Shown: piece by piece, positions 7,495 to 16,398 of the stretch | Position numbering within the stretch: position 1 is the first letter of the stretch | How the letters are laid out: every line of letters begins with the position of its first letter | Origin: Comamonas koreensis | GTDB taxonomy: Bacteria; Pseudomonadota; Gammaproteobacteria; Burkholderiales; Burkholderiaceae_C | NCBI RefSeq assembly: GCF_014076495.1 | Contig: NZ_CP043575.1 | Location: forward strand, 1,674,001-1,738,000 | Length of the DNA stretch: 64,000 nucleotides | Direction of reading: 5' to 3' | The notes under the pieces: model-generated | The model's database searches: none | What the model saw: only the letters and a program-made list of their open reading frames with translations | Told to the model about the DNA's origin: nothing | Made by a program: the position numbers and the translations under genes

Positions 7495-9381
7495 TTAGAA
7501 GCTGTATCCCAGACGCAAATGCAAGCGGAAGCGTTCGTCTTTCAAGCCATAGGCCACATCGGCCTGCAGCGCGCCCACGGGGCTGCGCCAGCGCAGGCCC
7601 GTGCCAATGCCCCAGTAGGGCGACAGATCACCGGCCTTGTCGGCGACCGAGCCCACATCGGCAAACACGGCCGATTCCCAGGCGCTGATCTCGCCATTGC
7701 GCACCAGGGGGCGCTGGTACTCGACACTGCCCACATACATGTAGCGGCCGCCATAGACCTGGTCATCGGCCACGCGGGTGCCGATCTTCTTGTAGCCGTA
7801 GCCGCGCACGGTGGTGTCACCACCGGTGATGAACAGCTGGGTGGCCGGGATCACCGCAGAGTCCTTGGCCAGGATGGCGCCGCCTTCGGCCCGCAGCGCA
7901 ATGCGGGCGCTGCGCGAGCTGCCGTTGGGTGCGGTGACCTTGCCCGCTGGCACAAAGCCTTGCCAGCGCAGCAGGCTGCGCACAAAGGGGTCGCGGTCCG
8001 GCGTGATGGTGTAGCCCGCGCCCAGCTCGGCGGCAATGCCGTAGCCGCGCGTGGGGTCGGTGTTGTTGTTGAAATAGCGGCCCGTCCAGCCGTAGTTGAC
8101 GCTCAGGGCGCTACTGGACGGAATCTTTTCCTGGCCCTGCACCGACGAAAAGTCGTACTGCAAGAACGCGCTGCGGTCGATATGGTCGCTGCTTTTTTTG
8201 TGGCCGCCGCGCAGCTGCATGGAGTTGACGGTGAAGTCGCCATTGAGCTCGCGCTTGACCTCGCCCGCGCCAAAGTAGGCCCAGCCACTTTCCTTGGGCA
8301 GATCGGTCCATTCGGTGGACAGCAGCTTCTTGTCACGCTCGAAAGAGAACTTGCTCACCGCCCGCCAGCCCAGCCAGGGCATCTTGTTGTGCGTGTGGTC
8401 CAGGCTCAGGCGCGGCCCGGTGTCGGTGGACATACCGATACCGAACACCACCTTTTGCATCTTGGCCTCGCGCACCTGGGCGATCACCGGTGCTTCCTTG
8501 GGGTTGGCGGTGTCGGTGTCCAGCGTCAGAAACACCGAGTCGTAGTAGCCGCTGCCCGCCAGCCGGGTCTGGGCGTCGAGCATGTCGGCCTCACTGTAGT
8601 TCTGGCCGCTGGGCAGGCGCGCAATGCGGGCTATGCCTTGGGCGTCGTAGCGCTCGGCGCCTTCGATGCGCAGCGGACCAAACTTGTAGAGCGGGCCGCT
8701 GTCGTAGCCCACCGAGAGCTTGGCCTCGTTGGTATCACCATCGATATTGGCCTGGCTGTTGCTGATCTTGGCCGTGGGGTAGCGGTTGCGCTGCAGGCTG
8801 CGCAGGCCCTCGGACTTGGCGCTGCTCCATTCTTTCTGGGTAAAGCCCTCGCCGGGCTGCAGATCCCAGTTGCGCTCAAAGCGCGCGCGGCGTGCGGGAA
8901 AGTTCTTCTCCTGGGTCACTTCGCCGCTGTAGTCCAGTTCCACCTCGGTCACCTTGGTCTGCGGGCCGGGTTCGACCTCAATGACCAGCTGCGGGCGCGC
9001 CTGGCTGTTTTCTGCCGATATGCCGCTGTCGGCGGGAGCCGCTCCGGTGTCATAGGCATCGATCTTGATCTCGGGGCTGAAGTAGCCCAAGGTGCCCATC
9101 AGCTCACGCACATCTTCATCGGCGCCGCCCAGCAGGCGCGTCATCTCCGTCATTTGCAGGCCGGGAAAGTTGCGGTAGCGCTTGAGCTCCACATACTGCT
9201 CCAGGTATTCGCGCACCTTCTTGGGGGCCTTGACGGTGATATCAAACGCGGGCTCACTGCTGGCATGCGTCGCGGAGTCGTCCGCGTCATCGGCCTTGGG
9301 AGTGCTGCTGCAGCCTGCGAGCAGGGCAGCAGTAAGAATAAAAAACGCCGGCAGAACCGGCGTTGTCAGACGGTGTCGCAT
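7495..9381 (-). CDS. tamA: TamA, Omp85-family outer-membrane assembly protein
   Basis: From ATG 9381 the product has 628 aa. It has a signal peptide with a lipobox-like end (ALLAGC, cysteine about residue 23), then POTRA-like repeats and a C-terminal Omp85 beta-barrel finishing RLHLRLGYSF with the terminal Phe expected of outer-membrane barrels. It partners TamB, encoded 3 nt downstream. The frame stays open upstream to 9558, but that part lies inside the preceding vWA gene and lacks protein character, so the start beside the vWA stop (2-nt gap) is preferred. The signal-peptide codons contain a perfect intrinsic terminator hairpin (9344-9364), described separately. Confidence 0.9.
   Translation of the reverse strand: MRHRLTTPVLPAFFILTAALLAGCSSTPKADDADDSATHASSEPAFDITVKAPKKVREYLEQYVELKRYRNFPGLQMTEMTRLLGGADEDVRELMGTLGYFSPEIKIDAYDTGAAPADSGISAENSQARPQLVIEVEPGPQTKVTEVELDYSGEVTQEKNFPARRARFERNWDLQPGEGFTQKEWSSAKSEGLRSLQRNRYPTAKISNSQANIDGDTNEAKLSVGYDSGPLYKFGPLRIEGAERYDAQGIARIARLPSGQNYSEADMLDAQTRLAGSGYYDSVFLTLDTDTANPKEAPVIAQVREAKMQKVVFGIGMSTDTGPRLSLDHTHNKMPWLGWRAVSKFSFERDKKLLSTEWTDLPKESGWAYFGAGEVKRELNGDFTVNSMQLRGGHKKSSDHIDRSAFLQYDFSSVQGQEKIPSSSALSVNYGWTGRYFNNNTDPTRGYGIAAELGAGYTITPDRDPFVRSLLRWQGFVPAGKVTAPNGSSRSARIALRAEGGAILAKDSAVIPATQLFITGGDTTVRGYGYKKIGTRVADDQVYGGRYMYVGSVEYQRPLVRNGEISAWESAVFADVGSVADKAGDLSPYWGIGTGLRWRSPVGALQADVAYGLKDERFRLHLRLGYSF
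9335..9364 (-). terminator. Intrinsic terminator inside the tamA signal-peptide codons
   Basis: On the minus strand AACGCCGG, loop TTCTG, CCGGCGTT is a perfect 8-bp stem (9364-9344) followed by TTTTATTCTT. It lies 20 nt after the stop codon of the upstream vWA gene, where its terminator would be expected, yet it encodes TamA residues near 7-16. It may end most vWA transcripts and throttle read-through into tamAB. Confidence 0.7.
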
Positions 9382-9383
9382 GG

Positions 9384-10571
9384 TCACTTTGACAGCAAGC
9401 GCATGGTGTCCTCCAGCCCTTTGAGTGACAGAGGGAACATACGATCGCCTACGAGTTGTTGTATCAGGCTGATGCTTTGGCGATATTGCCACACGCCTTG
9501 CGGCTCCGGATTGATCCAGGCGTGTTTCGGAAAGGCATGGGTCAATCGCTTCAGCCACTCGGCCCCAGGTTCCTCATTGTTGTACTCAACAGAGCCCCCG
9601 GCTTGTAGGACTTCGTATGGACTCATTGTGGCATCGCCCACAAAGATGAGTTTGTAATCTTTGTTATATTTTCTGATGATGTCCCAGGTGGGGAATTTCT
9701 CAGCGTAGCGGCGTTTATTGTTCTTCCACATATAGTCGTAGACGCAATTGTGAAAATAATAAAACTCGAGGTGCTTGAACTCGCTTTTGACGGCGCTGAA
9801 TAATTCCTCGACGCGTTGAATATGGTCGTCCATGGTGCCGCCCACATCCATCAGCAGCAGTACCTTCACATGGTTATGGCGCTCGGGCACCATCTTGATA
9901 TCGAGGTAGCCGGCATTGGCGGCGGTCGCGCGGATGGTGTCTGGCAGGTCCAGCTCCAGTTCATTACCTTCACGGGCAAAGCGGCGCAGGCGGCGCAGTG
10001 CCACCTTGATATTGCGGGTGCCCAGCTCCTGGGTGTCGTCGTAATCGCGGTAGGCGCGCTGCTCCCAGACCTTGACGGCGCTGCGGCTCTTGCCCGGGCC
10101 GCCAATGCGCACGCCTGCCGGGTTATAGCCACCATGGCCAAAGGGGCTGGTGCCGTTGGTGCCAATCCATTTGTTGCCGCCTTCGTGCCGGCCTTTTTGC
10201 TCTTCCAGGCGTTTTTTGAGCGTCTCCATCAGCTCGTCCCAGCCCATCGCCTCGATGGCAGCCTTTTGCTCGGCGCTGAGCTCTTTTTCCAGCACCTGCT
10301 TGAGCCAGTCCTCGGGCAGCTCCTTCTTCCAGTCGGTGAGCATCTCCATGCCCTTGAAGTAGGCGCCAAAGGCCTGGTCGAACTTGTCGAACAGCTTTTC
10401 ATCCTTGACCAGGCATAGCCGGGCCAGAAAATAAAAATCGTCCAGGCTCCAGGCGTCCTCGGAGCGGGGCCCGGCCAGGCCCTTGTCCAGGGCTTCGAGC
10501 AAGGTGAGCAGCTCCTTGACAGACACTGGCAACTTGGCCGCGCGCAAGGTGTAGAAAAAGTCTATCAACAT
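9384..10571 (-). CDS. vWA-domain protein, CoxE-like, MoxR partner
   Basis: The product is 395 aa. An alpha-helical N-terminal half (SVKELLTLLEAL, a charged 80-130 region) is followed by a basic Gly-rich linker and a von Willebrand A domain from about residue 233. The metal-site motif is MDVGGTMDDH (Asp242, Gly244, Thr246) where canonical MIDAS reads DxSxS, so the first serine is replaced by glycine. A later acidic segment, IFVGDATMSPYE, supplies the other MIDAS-like residues. CoxE-type vWA proteins usually work with MoxR AAA ATPases to insert metals or assemble complexes; a moxR gene lies 1.5 kb away on the same strand. The target here is unknown. Confidence 0.82.
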   Translation of the reverse strand: MLIDFFYTLRAAKLPVSVKELLTLLEALDKGLAGPRSEDAWSLDDFYFLARLCLVKDEKLFDKFDQAFGAYFKGMEMLTDWKKELPEDWLKQVLEKELSAEQKAAIEAMGWDELMETLKKRLEEQKGRHEGGNKWIGTNGTSPFGHGGYNPAGVRIGGPGKSRSAVKVWEQRAYRDYDDTQELGTRNIKVALRRLRRFAREGNELELDLPDTIRATAANAGYLDIKMVPERHNHVKVLLLMDVGGTMDDHIQRVEELFSAVKSEFKHLEFYYFHNCVYDYMWKNNKRRYAEKFPTWDIIRKYNKDYKLIFVGDATMSPYEVLQAGGSVEYNNEEPGAEWLKRLTHAFPKHAWINPEPQGVWQYRQSISLIQQLVGDRMFPLSLKGLEDTMRLLSK

Positions 10572-10644
10572 GGTCTTGTAAACAATCCGTAACAGTTTGG
10601 CGCTAGCCTTTCCAGTCTAACGGGTACTCAAAAGGCAAGCTGTC

Positions 10645-11238
10645 ATGGTGATGATCAAAACGGACAAGGCACGCCAGGCGTTGCGTGACCGCGGCAGCCT
10701 GTCCGTGCAGGAGCGCCAGATTCTGATCTTGTGCGATGGCAACCGCTCGCGTCAAGAGATCGCGCGTTGGGTCGGGGACAGCGCTGGCAGCGTGCTCGAT
10801 GCCTTGGTCACGGCAGGTTATCTGGCGATGCAGCAGCCACCCGCTCCACCACCTCCGGCTCCCGCACCGCCACCGCCACCGCCTCCCGTCGCAGCACCTG
10901 CGCCCGTGCCTGCGCCAGTGCAGGTGGCGCCCAGCCCGGCCGCCGCGCCCGTGTATGTCGAGCAAACGCGAGCCAGCCAGGGCAGCAAACGCTCGCTGGC
11001 GGGCTGCAAGATGTATGCGGTGGGGATTTTGCAGATGCAGCGCAGTGCCGATGCAATGGCGCTTGCCGTGCGGGTGCAGCAGGCCAGCGACGAAACCGAG
11101 CTGCTCCTGGGCCTGGTGGATATGGTCACCTTCCTCGAGCAGATGACCAACACCGGCTATGCCGACAATGTCAAAACCCATCTGCGCCAGATTCTGCCGG
11201 AGCAGTACCTGGGCGTGCTGAACCTGCAGACGGCTTAA
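10645..11238 (+). CDS. Hypothetical protein with winged-helix-like N-terminus and proline-rich linker
   Basis: The product has 197 aa in three parts. Residues 1-65 are helical (LSVQERQILILCDG, then RQEIARWVG), resembling a small winged-helix or response-regulator effector domain. Residues 66-105 are almost entirely Pro/Ala. Residues 110-197 are helical and Met/Leu-rich (LLLGLVDMVTFLEQM). There is no signal peptide or membrane segment. It is transcribed divergently from the vWA gene across 73 nt and converges on a GNAT gene. An ATG 6 nt downstream is an equally possible start. I do not recognise the family. Confidence 0.75.
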   Translation: MVMIKTDKARQALRDRGSLSVQERQILILCDGNRSRQEIARWVGDSAGSVLDALVTAGYLAMQQPPAPPPPAPAPPPPPPPVAAPAPVPAPVQVAPSPAAAPVYVEQTRASQGSKRSLAGCKMYAVGILQMQRSADAMALAVRVQQASDETELLLGLVDMVTFLEQMTNTGYADNVKTHLRQILPEQYLGVLNLQTA

Positions 11239-11257
11239 ATCAGCCGTTTCTTTAATC

Positions 11258-11851
11258 TCAGCGCGGCTGGTTCAGCAGGTACAGCAGCTGCGCCTTGGCC
11301 TCGGGCCATTCACCGGCGAGCATGCTGTAGAGCACGGTGTCGCGCACGGTGCCATCGCGGCGCGGTGCATGGTGGCGGATGACGCCGTCCTTCTTGGCGC
11401 CCAGGCGCTCAATCGCCCGCTGGCTGGCAAAGTTGTAGTTGTCGGTGCGCCAGCCCACGACGGCGGCGCCCAGCGTCTCAAAGGCATGGGTCAGCAGCAG
11501 CAGCTTGCAGGTGGTGTTGACATGGCTGCGCTGCACGCTGCGGGCGTACCAGGTGTAGCCAATCTCCACGCGTTTGAGCGCCGGCACGATGTCGTGGTAG
11601 CTGCTGGTGCCCAGCAGCTGGCCGCTGGCCTCGTCCACCACCGCAAAGGGCATGCGGCTGCCCGCTTCGCGCATCGCCAGTGCCTGCTCGATGTAGGCGC
11701 GGGTGTTCTCGGGCTCGGGCACCGAGGTGACGCGGATGTTCCACAGCTCACCGTCTTGCGCGGCGGCGCGCAGGCCCGCCTCATGCGCCAAGGTCAGCGG
11801 GGTCAGCAGCACGCCACGGGCGCGCAGTTCGGTGGGTTCTACAAAGGCCAT
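11258..11851 (-). CDS. GNAT N-acetyltransferase, RimJ/RimL type
   Basis: The product has 197 aa and a GNAT fold typical of ribosomal-protein or small-molecule N-acetyltransferases: RGVLLTPLTL near the start, a core strand IGYTWYARSVQRSHVN, and acetyl-CoA/late motifs NFASQRAIERLGAKKDGV. The C-terminus ends in the RDTVLYSMLAGEWP pattern frequent in this subfamily. It lies 9 nt after the small membrane-protein gene and downstream of moxR, so these may share a transcript. The substrate cannot be stated. Confidence 0.88.
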   Translation of the reverse strand: MAFVEPTELRARGVLLTPLTLAHEAGLRAAAQDGELWNIRVTSVPEPENTRAYIEQALAMREAGSRMPFAVVDEASGQLLGTSSYHDIVPALKRVEIGYTWYARSVQRSHVNTTCKLLLLTHAFETLGAAVVGWRTDNYNFASQRAIERLGAKKDGVIRHHAPRRDGTVRDTVLYSMLAGEWPEAKAQLLYLLNQPR

Positions 11852-11860
11852 TGCCTCGTC

Positions 11861-12088
11861 CTATTCAGTGTGGTTGTTGCGGCGGATGCGCCAGCGCCGG
11901 GCCAGTTGCAGGCCGGCGCCGCCGCCCAGGCCCACCAGCGCAATGGCGGCGATGCTGCTGGCGCCATAGCCTTCGGAGAACAGCTGCCAGCCCAGCAGTG
12001 CGCCAATGCCCCAGCCCAGCAGCGCGCCGGCGAGAAAACCGGCTGCATCGCTCAGCCCTTCGATCAGCAGTTGCTGTGGGGTGGCCAT
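11861..12088 (-). CDS. Small membrane protein of unknown function
   Basis: The product is 75 aa with two glycine-rich hydrophobic segments (about 13-34 and 43-60) and a basic C-terminal tail (LARRWRIRRNNHTE). The pattern resembles glycine-zipper or AtpI-like small membrane proteins, but no family can be assigned. It lies 7 nt after moxR and 9 nt before the GNAT gene on the same strand, indicating an operon. Confidence 0.7.
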   Translation of the reverse strand: MATPQQLLIEGLSDAAGFLAGALLGWGIGALLGWQLFSEGYGASSIAAIALVGLGGGAGLQLARRWRIRRNNHTE

Positions 12089-12095
12089 GGCGGTT

Positions 12096-12950
12096 TTAGC
12101 GGTTGCGCTGGTTCATGAACACCAGCTTTTCAAACAGGCTCACATCCTGCTCGTTTTTCAGCAACGCGCCCACCAGCGGCGGGATGGCGATTTTCTGGTC
12201 GGCCGTCTGCAGCACTTCGGGCGGAATGTCCTCGGCCACCAGCAGTTTGAGCCAGTCGATCAGCTCGCTGGTGGAGGGCTTTTTCTTCAGGCCAGGCAGG
12301 TTGCGGATGTCAAAGAACACCTTCATCGCCGCCGACAGCAGCTCCTGCTTGAGCGCAGGAAAGTGCACGGCCACGATCTGCTGCATGGTCTCGGCATCAG
12401 GGAACTTGATGTAGTGGAAAAAGCAGCGGCGCAGGAAAGCGTCCGGCAGCTCCTTTTCGTTGTTCGAGGTGATGACCACCAGCGGGCGGTGCTTGGCGCG
12501 GATCATCTGGCGCGTCTCGTAGCAGTAGAACTCCATGCGATCGATTTCGCGCAAGAGGTCATTGGGGAATTCGATATCCGCCTTGTCGATCTCGTCGATC
12601 AGCAGCGCCACCGGCGCGTCGGCCGTGAAGGCCTGCCACAGCACGCCTTTGAGGATGTAGTTGTTGATGTCCTTGACGCGGGCTGCGCTCTCGGGGTCGG
12701 CGAGCTGGCTGTCACGCAGACGACTGACCGCATCGTACTCATACAAACCCTGCTGGGCCTTGGTGGTGGACTTGATATGCCACTGCAGCAGCGGCATGCC
12801 TAGCGCCTGTGCAACCTCCTCCGCCAGCATGGTTTTCCCTGTCCCTGGTTCCCCCTTGACGAGAAGCGGTCTTTGAAGGGTAATTGCCGCATTGACCGCC
12901 AGCATGAGGTCATTGGTCGCGACGTAGTTCTGTGTGCCTTGGAATTTCAT
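12096..12950 (-). CDS. MoxR-family AAA+ ATPase
   Basis: The product has 284 aa. Walker A is GEPGTGKT (33-40) and Walker B is ALLIDEIDKAD (115-125). Sensor and arginine-finger segments follow (ITSNNEKELPDAFLRRC). MoxR ATPases act as chaperones that, with vWA proteins, mature metal enzymes or membrane complexes. The vWA partner is probably the protein encoded at 9384-10571. This copy heads a minus-strand group with a small membrane protein and an acetyltransferase, and it is divergent from the cytochrome gene at 13054. Confidence 0.92.
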   Translation of the reverse strand: MKFQGTQNYVATNDLMLAVNAAITLQRPLLVKGEPGTGKTMLAEEVAQALGMPLLQWHIKSTTKAQQGLYEYDAVSRLRDSQLADPESAARVKDINNYILKGVLWQAFTADAPVALLIDEIDKADIEFPNDLLREIDRMEFYCYETRQMIRAKHRPLVVITSNNEKELPDAFLRRCFFHYIKFPDAETMQQIVAVHFPALKQELLSAAMKVFFDIRNLPGLKKKPSTSELIDWLKLLVAEDIPPEVLQTADQKIAIPPLVGALLKNEQDVSLFEKLVFMNQRNR

Positions 12951-13053
12951 GGAAGTGGATGCAGAATCGTGATGACGGGGCCAGTACAGCGTTGACTATA
13001 AACCCAGATCTCCGCATCACTGCGGCGGCCTGAACCACACGATTGTGCGCACA

Positions 13054-13734
13054 ATGAATAAAAGATGGACCACGATATTTGCCTTGCTTGTCGCCTCAGC
13101 GACCGGCGCAGTCTGCGCGCAGGAGATCAAGGGCAATGCCAAGGCGGCTGAGGGCAAGGTGGCGATGTGCATCGGCTGCCACGGCATTGTGGGCTACAAG
13201 GCCAGCTTCCCCGAGGTCTACCAGGTGCCCAAGATTTCGGGCCAGAGCGAAAAATACATCGACGCTGCCTTGCATGCCTACAAGAAGGGCGACCGCAAAC
13301 ATCCGACGATGCGCGCCATTGCCGATTCGCTGAGCGAGCAAGATATTGCCGATCTGGCCGCCTACTACGCGCAGCACACGGTGGGCGAGACCCAGCTGGC
13401 GGATAAACCGTCCAAGGTGCCCAGCGCCGAGGTGGCCGAACTGCTGAAAAAGGGCACCTGCGTGAGCTGCCATGGCGACAACTTCTCCAAGCCGCTCGAT
13501 CCCTCGTACGCCAAGCTCGGCGGCCAGCATCCCGACTACCTCTACGCGGCACTCAAGTCCTACACCATCGAGAAAAACGCCCGCATCGGCCGCAACCACC
13601 CGATCATGGTGGGCATGGCCAAGCAGCTGACCCACGCCGAGATGAAGGCGCTGGCCAACTACATTGGCAGCCTGGATGGTCCGCTGCAAATCGTGCCCGA
13701 GTCGCGTTTTCGCAGCAAGCAGGCCTCCAACTGA
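13054..13734 (+). CDS. Periplasmic diheme cytochrome c (c4 type)
   Basis: The product is 226 aa from ATG 13054; a GTG at 13045 in the same frame is an alternative. A signal peptide ending in VCAQ precedes two haem-binding motifs, CIGCH and CVSCH. Each lies at the start of a similar ~95-residue half with a distal Met (HPTM and HPIM contexts). The duplicated layout matches cytochrome c4, which carries electrons to terminal oxidases. The gene stands alone between moxR (divergent) and the DUF1841 gene (convergent), about 6 kb from the oxidase operon. Confidence 0.9.
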   Translation: MNKRWTTIFALLVASATGAVCAQEIKGNAKAAEGKVAMCIGCHGIVGYKASFPEVYQVPKISGQSEKYIDAALHAYKKGDRKHPTMRAIADSLSEQDIADLAAYYAQHTVGETQLADKPSKVPSAEVAELLKKGTCVSCHGDNFSKPLDPSYAKLGGQHPDYLYAALKSYTIEKNARIGRNHPIMVGMAKQLTHAEMKALANYIGSLDGPLQIVPESRFRSKQASN

Positions 13735-13762
13735 CACCTGAGTCTGGCCAGTGGTTGGCCGC

Positions 13763-14197
13763 TCAGTCTTTGGTGGCCTGGCGCTGCACGGCCGCCACAT
13801 AGGCATTGCCGTCCGGTGGGCGGCCCGAGCGCTGGCTCTCCCACAGCATCGTGCCCAGGCATTCCATGGCCACATGGTGGGCGTCGTGCAACGAACCCAG
13901 GCGCTTGGCCAGCAGCTCCACCGCCTGGCGAATGCCGCGCGGCTGGTCAATGCTGCACTGCTCGCTGATCGACAGGTGCATCGACAGGTGCAGGAAGGGA
14001 TTGGTCTTTTCCGGCGTGAGGTCGTAGTTGCGGGCAATGGCCGCGTCCACATCGCTCAGGTCTTCGCGGTATTCCGGGTGCTCATCGATCCACAGGCTGG
14101 CCAGGGTTTCGATGGCCTCCATCGGCTGGCCCGCCTGGTGCTTGGCATAGGCGGCGCAGAAAAATCGCCGGACATCGGCTTGGGAGGGGTTGAACAT
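13763..14197 (-). CDS. DUF1841 family protein
   Basis: The product has 144 aa from ATG 14197. It begins MFNPSQADVRRFF and contains ARNYDLTPEKTNPFLHL and MHLSISEQ, which I recognise as conserved blocks of the DUF1841 family found in beta- and gammaproteobacteria. It has no signal peptide or membrane helix, so it is cytoplasmic. No function is established. The frame extends upstream to 14434 but that part has no protein-like composition. Confidence 0.85.
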   Translation of the reverse strand: MFNPSQADVRRFFCAAYAKHQAGQPMEAIETLASLWIDEHPEYREDLSDVDAAIARNYDLTPEKTNPFLHLSMHLSISEQCSIDQPRGIRQAVELLAKRLGSLHDAHHVAMECLGTMLWESQRSGRPPDGNAYVAAVQRQATKD

Positions 14198-14270
14198 AGG
14201 GCGCACAGCGTAGCATGCGCTTGGCAGCGACGCTGGGCTGTGGTTAAGGCGGTGGGGGGATGGCCGGCGC

Positions 14271-16145
14271 TCAGATCTGGCTGTGCGGGTCTTCGGGCGG
14301 CGGCGGGTAGGGGCTGCTCGGTGCGTCCTTGGCTTCCTGCACCTGCTCTTGCCTTTCCTGCCGCTCGCGCGCCATTTGCTCGACCAGTTGTTCACGTCCC
14401 TGCTTGGCAACGGCGAGCATGGTTTCGCGGTCATGGTGGTGTTCGTACATCTTGTCCGACAGCTCGATGTTGTGCGCGCGGAACACCGTCACCACGTACT
14501 GGGCGTCTTCGGCGCTGTAGCCCATCAGCTCCAGCGCCTTCTCGGCCGTCTGCAGGCTGGAGTCAAACACCTCGCGGTCGACATGGTGCACGCCCATGTC
14601 GCGCAGCGCATACCAGTGCGCCACATCCTTGGCCCGGGCGACGATCTTGAGGTGCGGAAAATGCTGCTGCACCAGGCGCACGATCTGGTTGGTCTGCAGC
14701 TCGTCATCCACGGCAATCACCATGACTTCGGCCTTCTCGGCGCCGGCAATACGCAGCAGGTCCTGGCGCGTGGCATCGCCGTAGAACACCCGGTAGCCAA
14801 AGTTCTGCGCCACTTCCAGCATCTCCACGCTGTGGTCGAGGATCACCGCCTTGATGCCCTGGCTCAGCAGCACGCGGGTGACGATCTGGCCGTAGCGGCC
14901 AAAACCGGCGATCAGCACGGTGGCCTCCTGCTGCTCACTCAGCTCAGGCGGCACATCGTCGCCCTTGGCCAGGTTGGCAAAGCGGGGCATCAGCCAGCGG
15001 TCCATCGCCGCCACGATGAGCGGCGTGGCCACCATCGAGATGGCGACCGAGCCGATCAGCAGGGACGACTGCTGGGGCGTCAGGATGCGCTGCGCTTGAG
15101 CCGCGCTGAACACCACAAAGGCGAACTCGCCGCCTTGGGCCAGCAGCAGGGTAAACAGCGGGCGCTCCTGCACCGGCATGCGCAGCAGCTTGGCCAGCCC
15201 ATAGATGACCACGGACTTGATCAGCAGGAACATCAGCACCAGCACCAGCATGGTGAGCGGCGCCTGCAGGATGACCGCGAAATCGATGCTCATGCCCACC
15301 GCGATGAAGAACAGGCCCAGCAGCAGGCCCTTGAAGGGCTCGATATCGGTCTCGAGCTCGGCGCGGAACTCGCTGTCGGCCAGCAGCACACCGGCGAGAA
15401 AGGCGCCCAGCGCCATCGACAGGCCAATCTGTAGCATCAAAAAGGCAATGCCCACGACCAGCAGCAAGGCGGTGGCGGTCGATATCTCGCGCGACTCGCT
15501 TTGCGCAATCCAGCGCAGCACCGGGCGCAGCAGGTAGCGGCCCACCAGAATCACGGCCACGATGATGGCCAGGGTCTTGCCGATCTCCAGCAGGATGTTG
15601 CCGTCGTTCTGCGCCGCCTGGTGGCCCACGGCCAGCAGCGGAATCATGGCCAGGATCGGGATGGCGGCCACGTCCTGAAACAGCAAAATCGCAAAGCTGG
15701 TCTTGCCGCTGGTGGTGGACATCAGGTTGCGCTCGGCAATGCTTTGCAGTGCGATCGCGGTCGATGACAGCGCCAGGCCCAGCGCTGCAATCAGCGCCAG
15801 ATGCCAGTCATAGCCAAAAGCCAGGCCCGCTGCAAAGAGCCCGGCGGTGCACAGCAGCACCTGGGCGGTGCCCACGCCGAAGATGGGCCGGCGCATGCTC
15901 CACAAGCGGCTGGGCTGCAGCTCCAGCCCGATCAGGAACAGCATCAGCACGACGCCGAATTCGGAGAAATGCAGGATGTCCTGCACATTGCTGACCAGCT
16001 GCAGGCCGCTGGGGCCGATGATGATGCCCGCGACCAGGTAGCCGATGATGGTGCCCAGGCCCAGCGCGCGGGAGATCGGCACCGCGATGACGGCTGCGGC
16101 CAGGTAGAGAAAGGTATAGGTAAGCCAGGCGGGAGCGTGTTCCAT
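14271..16145 (-). CDS. Monovalent cation:proton antiporter with TrkA-N (RCK) domain, KefB/KefC type
   Basis: The product has 624 aa. About twelve membrane segments form an Na+/H+-exchanger-like domain (CPA2 family; GLALSSTAIALQS is the characteristic discontinuous-helix stretch, and FLIGLELQPSRLW an early loop). A nucleotide-binding TrkA-N domain follows with a Rossmann loop (IAGFGRYGQIV) near residue 415. A charged ~80-residue C-terminal tail is rich in Glu/Gln. Kef/YbaL proteins exchange K+ (or Na+) for H+ under glutathione or nucleotide control. No KefG/KefF-like subunit lies nearby, so glutathione gating cannot be inferred. Confidence 0.9.
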   Translation of the reverse strand: MEHAPAWLTYTFLYLAAAVIAVPISRALGLGTIIGYLVAGIIIGPSGLQLVSNVQDILHFSEFGVVLMLFLIGLELQPSRLWSMRRPIFGVGTAQVLLCTAGLFAAGLAFGYDWHLALIAALGLALSSTAIALQSIAERNLMSTTSGKTSFAILLFQDVAAIPILAMIPLLAVGHQAAQNDGNILLEIGKTLAIIVAVILVGRYLLRPVLRWIAQSESREISTATALLLVVGIAFLMLQIGLSMALGAFLAGVLLADSEFRAELETDIEPFKGLLLGLFFIAVGMSIDFAVILQAPLTMLVLVLMFLLIKSVVIYGLAKLLRMPVQERPLFTLLLAQGGEFAFVVFSAAQAQRILTPQQSSLLIGSVAISMVATPLIVAAMDRWLMPRFANLAKGDDVPPELSEQQEATVLIAGFGRYGQIVTRVLLSQGIKAVILDHSVEMLEVAQNFGYRVFYGDATRQDLLRIAGAEKAEVMVIAVDDELQTNQIVRLVQQHFPHLKIVARAKDVAHWYALRDMGVHHVDREVFDSSLQTAEKALELMGYSAEDAQYVVTVFRAHNIELSDKMYEHHHDRETMLAVAKQGREQLVEQMARERQERQEQVQEAKDAPSSPYPPPPEDPHSQI

Positions 16146-16398
16146 GCTTGCGTTTTGTTATCGGTGTTTTGTCGTTGCGGTGCACAGATTACTTTTATTT
16201 GCCGGGTCACGGTAATTTATTGCAATGTTTTGCGGTTGGCGCAGGTGGGTATTGCCGCCTTAGCTATCAAAAAGGGATGTGCGGATGCTCGGCAATGGCA
16301 GCGGCGCCCACGGGCCTGGCCGGGCCGCGCGATAATCGCCGCTTTGCCCCGCAGGGGCTGCGTTGGTGGCAGACGGCTCTGCTGCCTCAGGATGGACC

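Noticed and set aside
7144..9657. 837-codon open frame opposite tamA and tamB
   Set aside because: It is the antisense of GC-rich coding sequence with real domains on the other strand; composition is Gly/Ala/His/Gln-rich shadow.
10842..10930. CCACCG-type repeats as a DNA repeat array
   Set aside because: They encode the Pro/Ala linker of the protein at 10645 and are explained by codon use.
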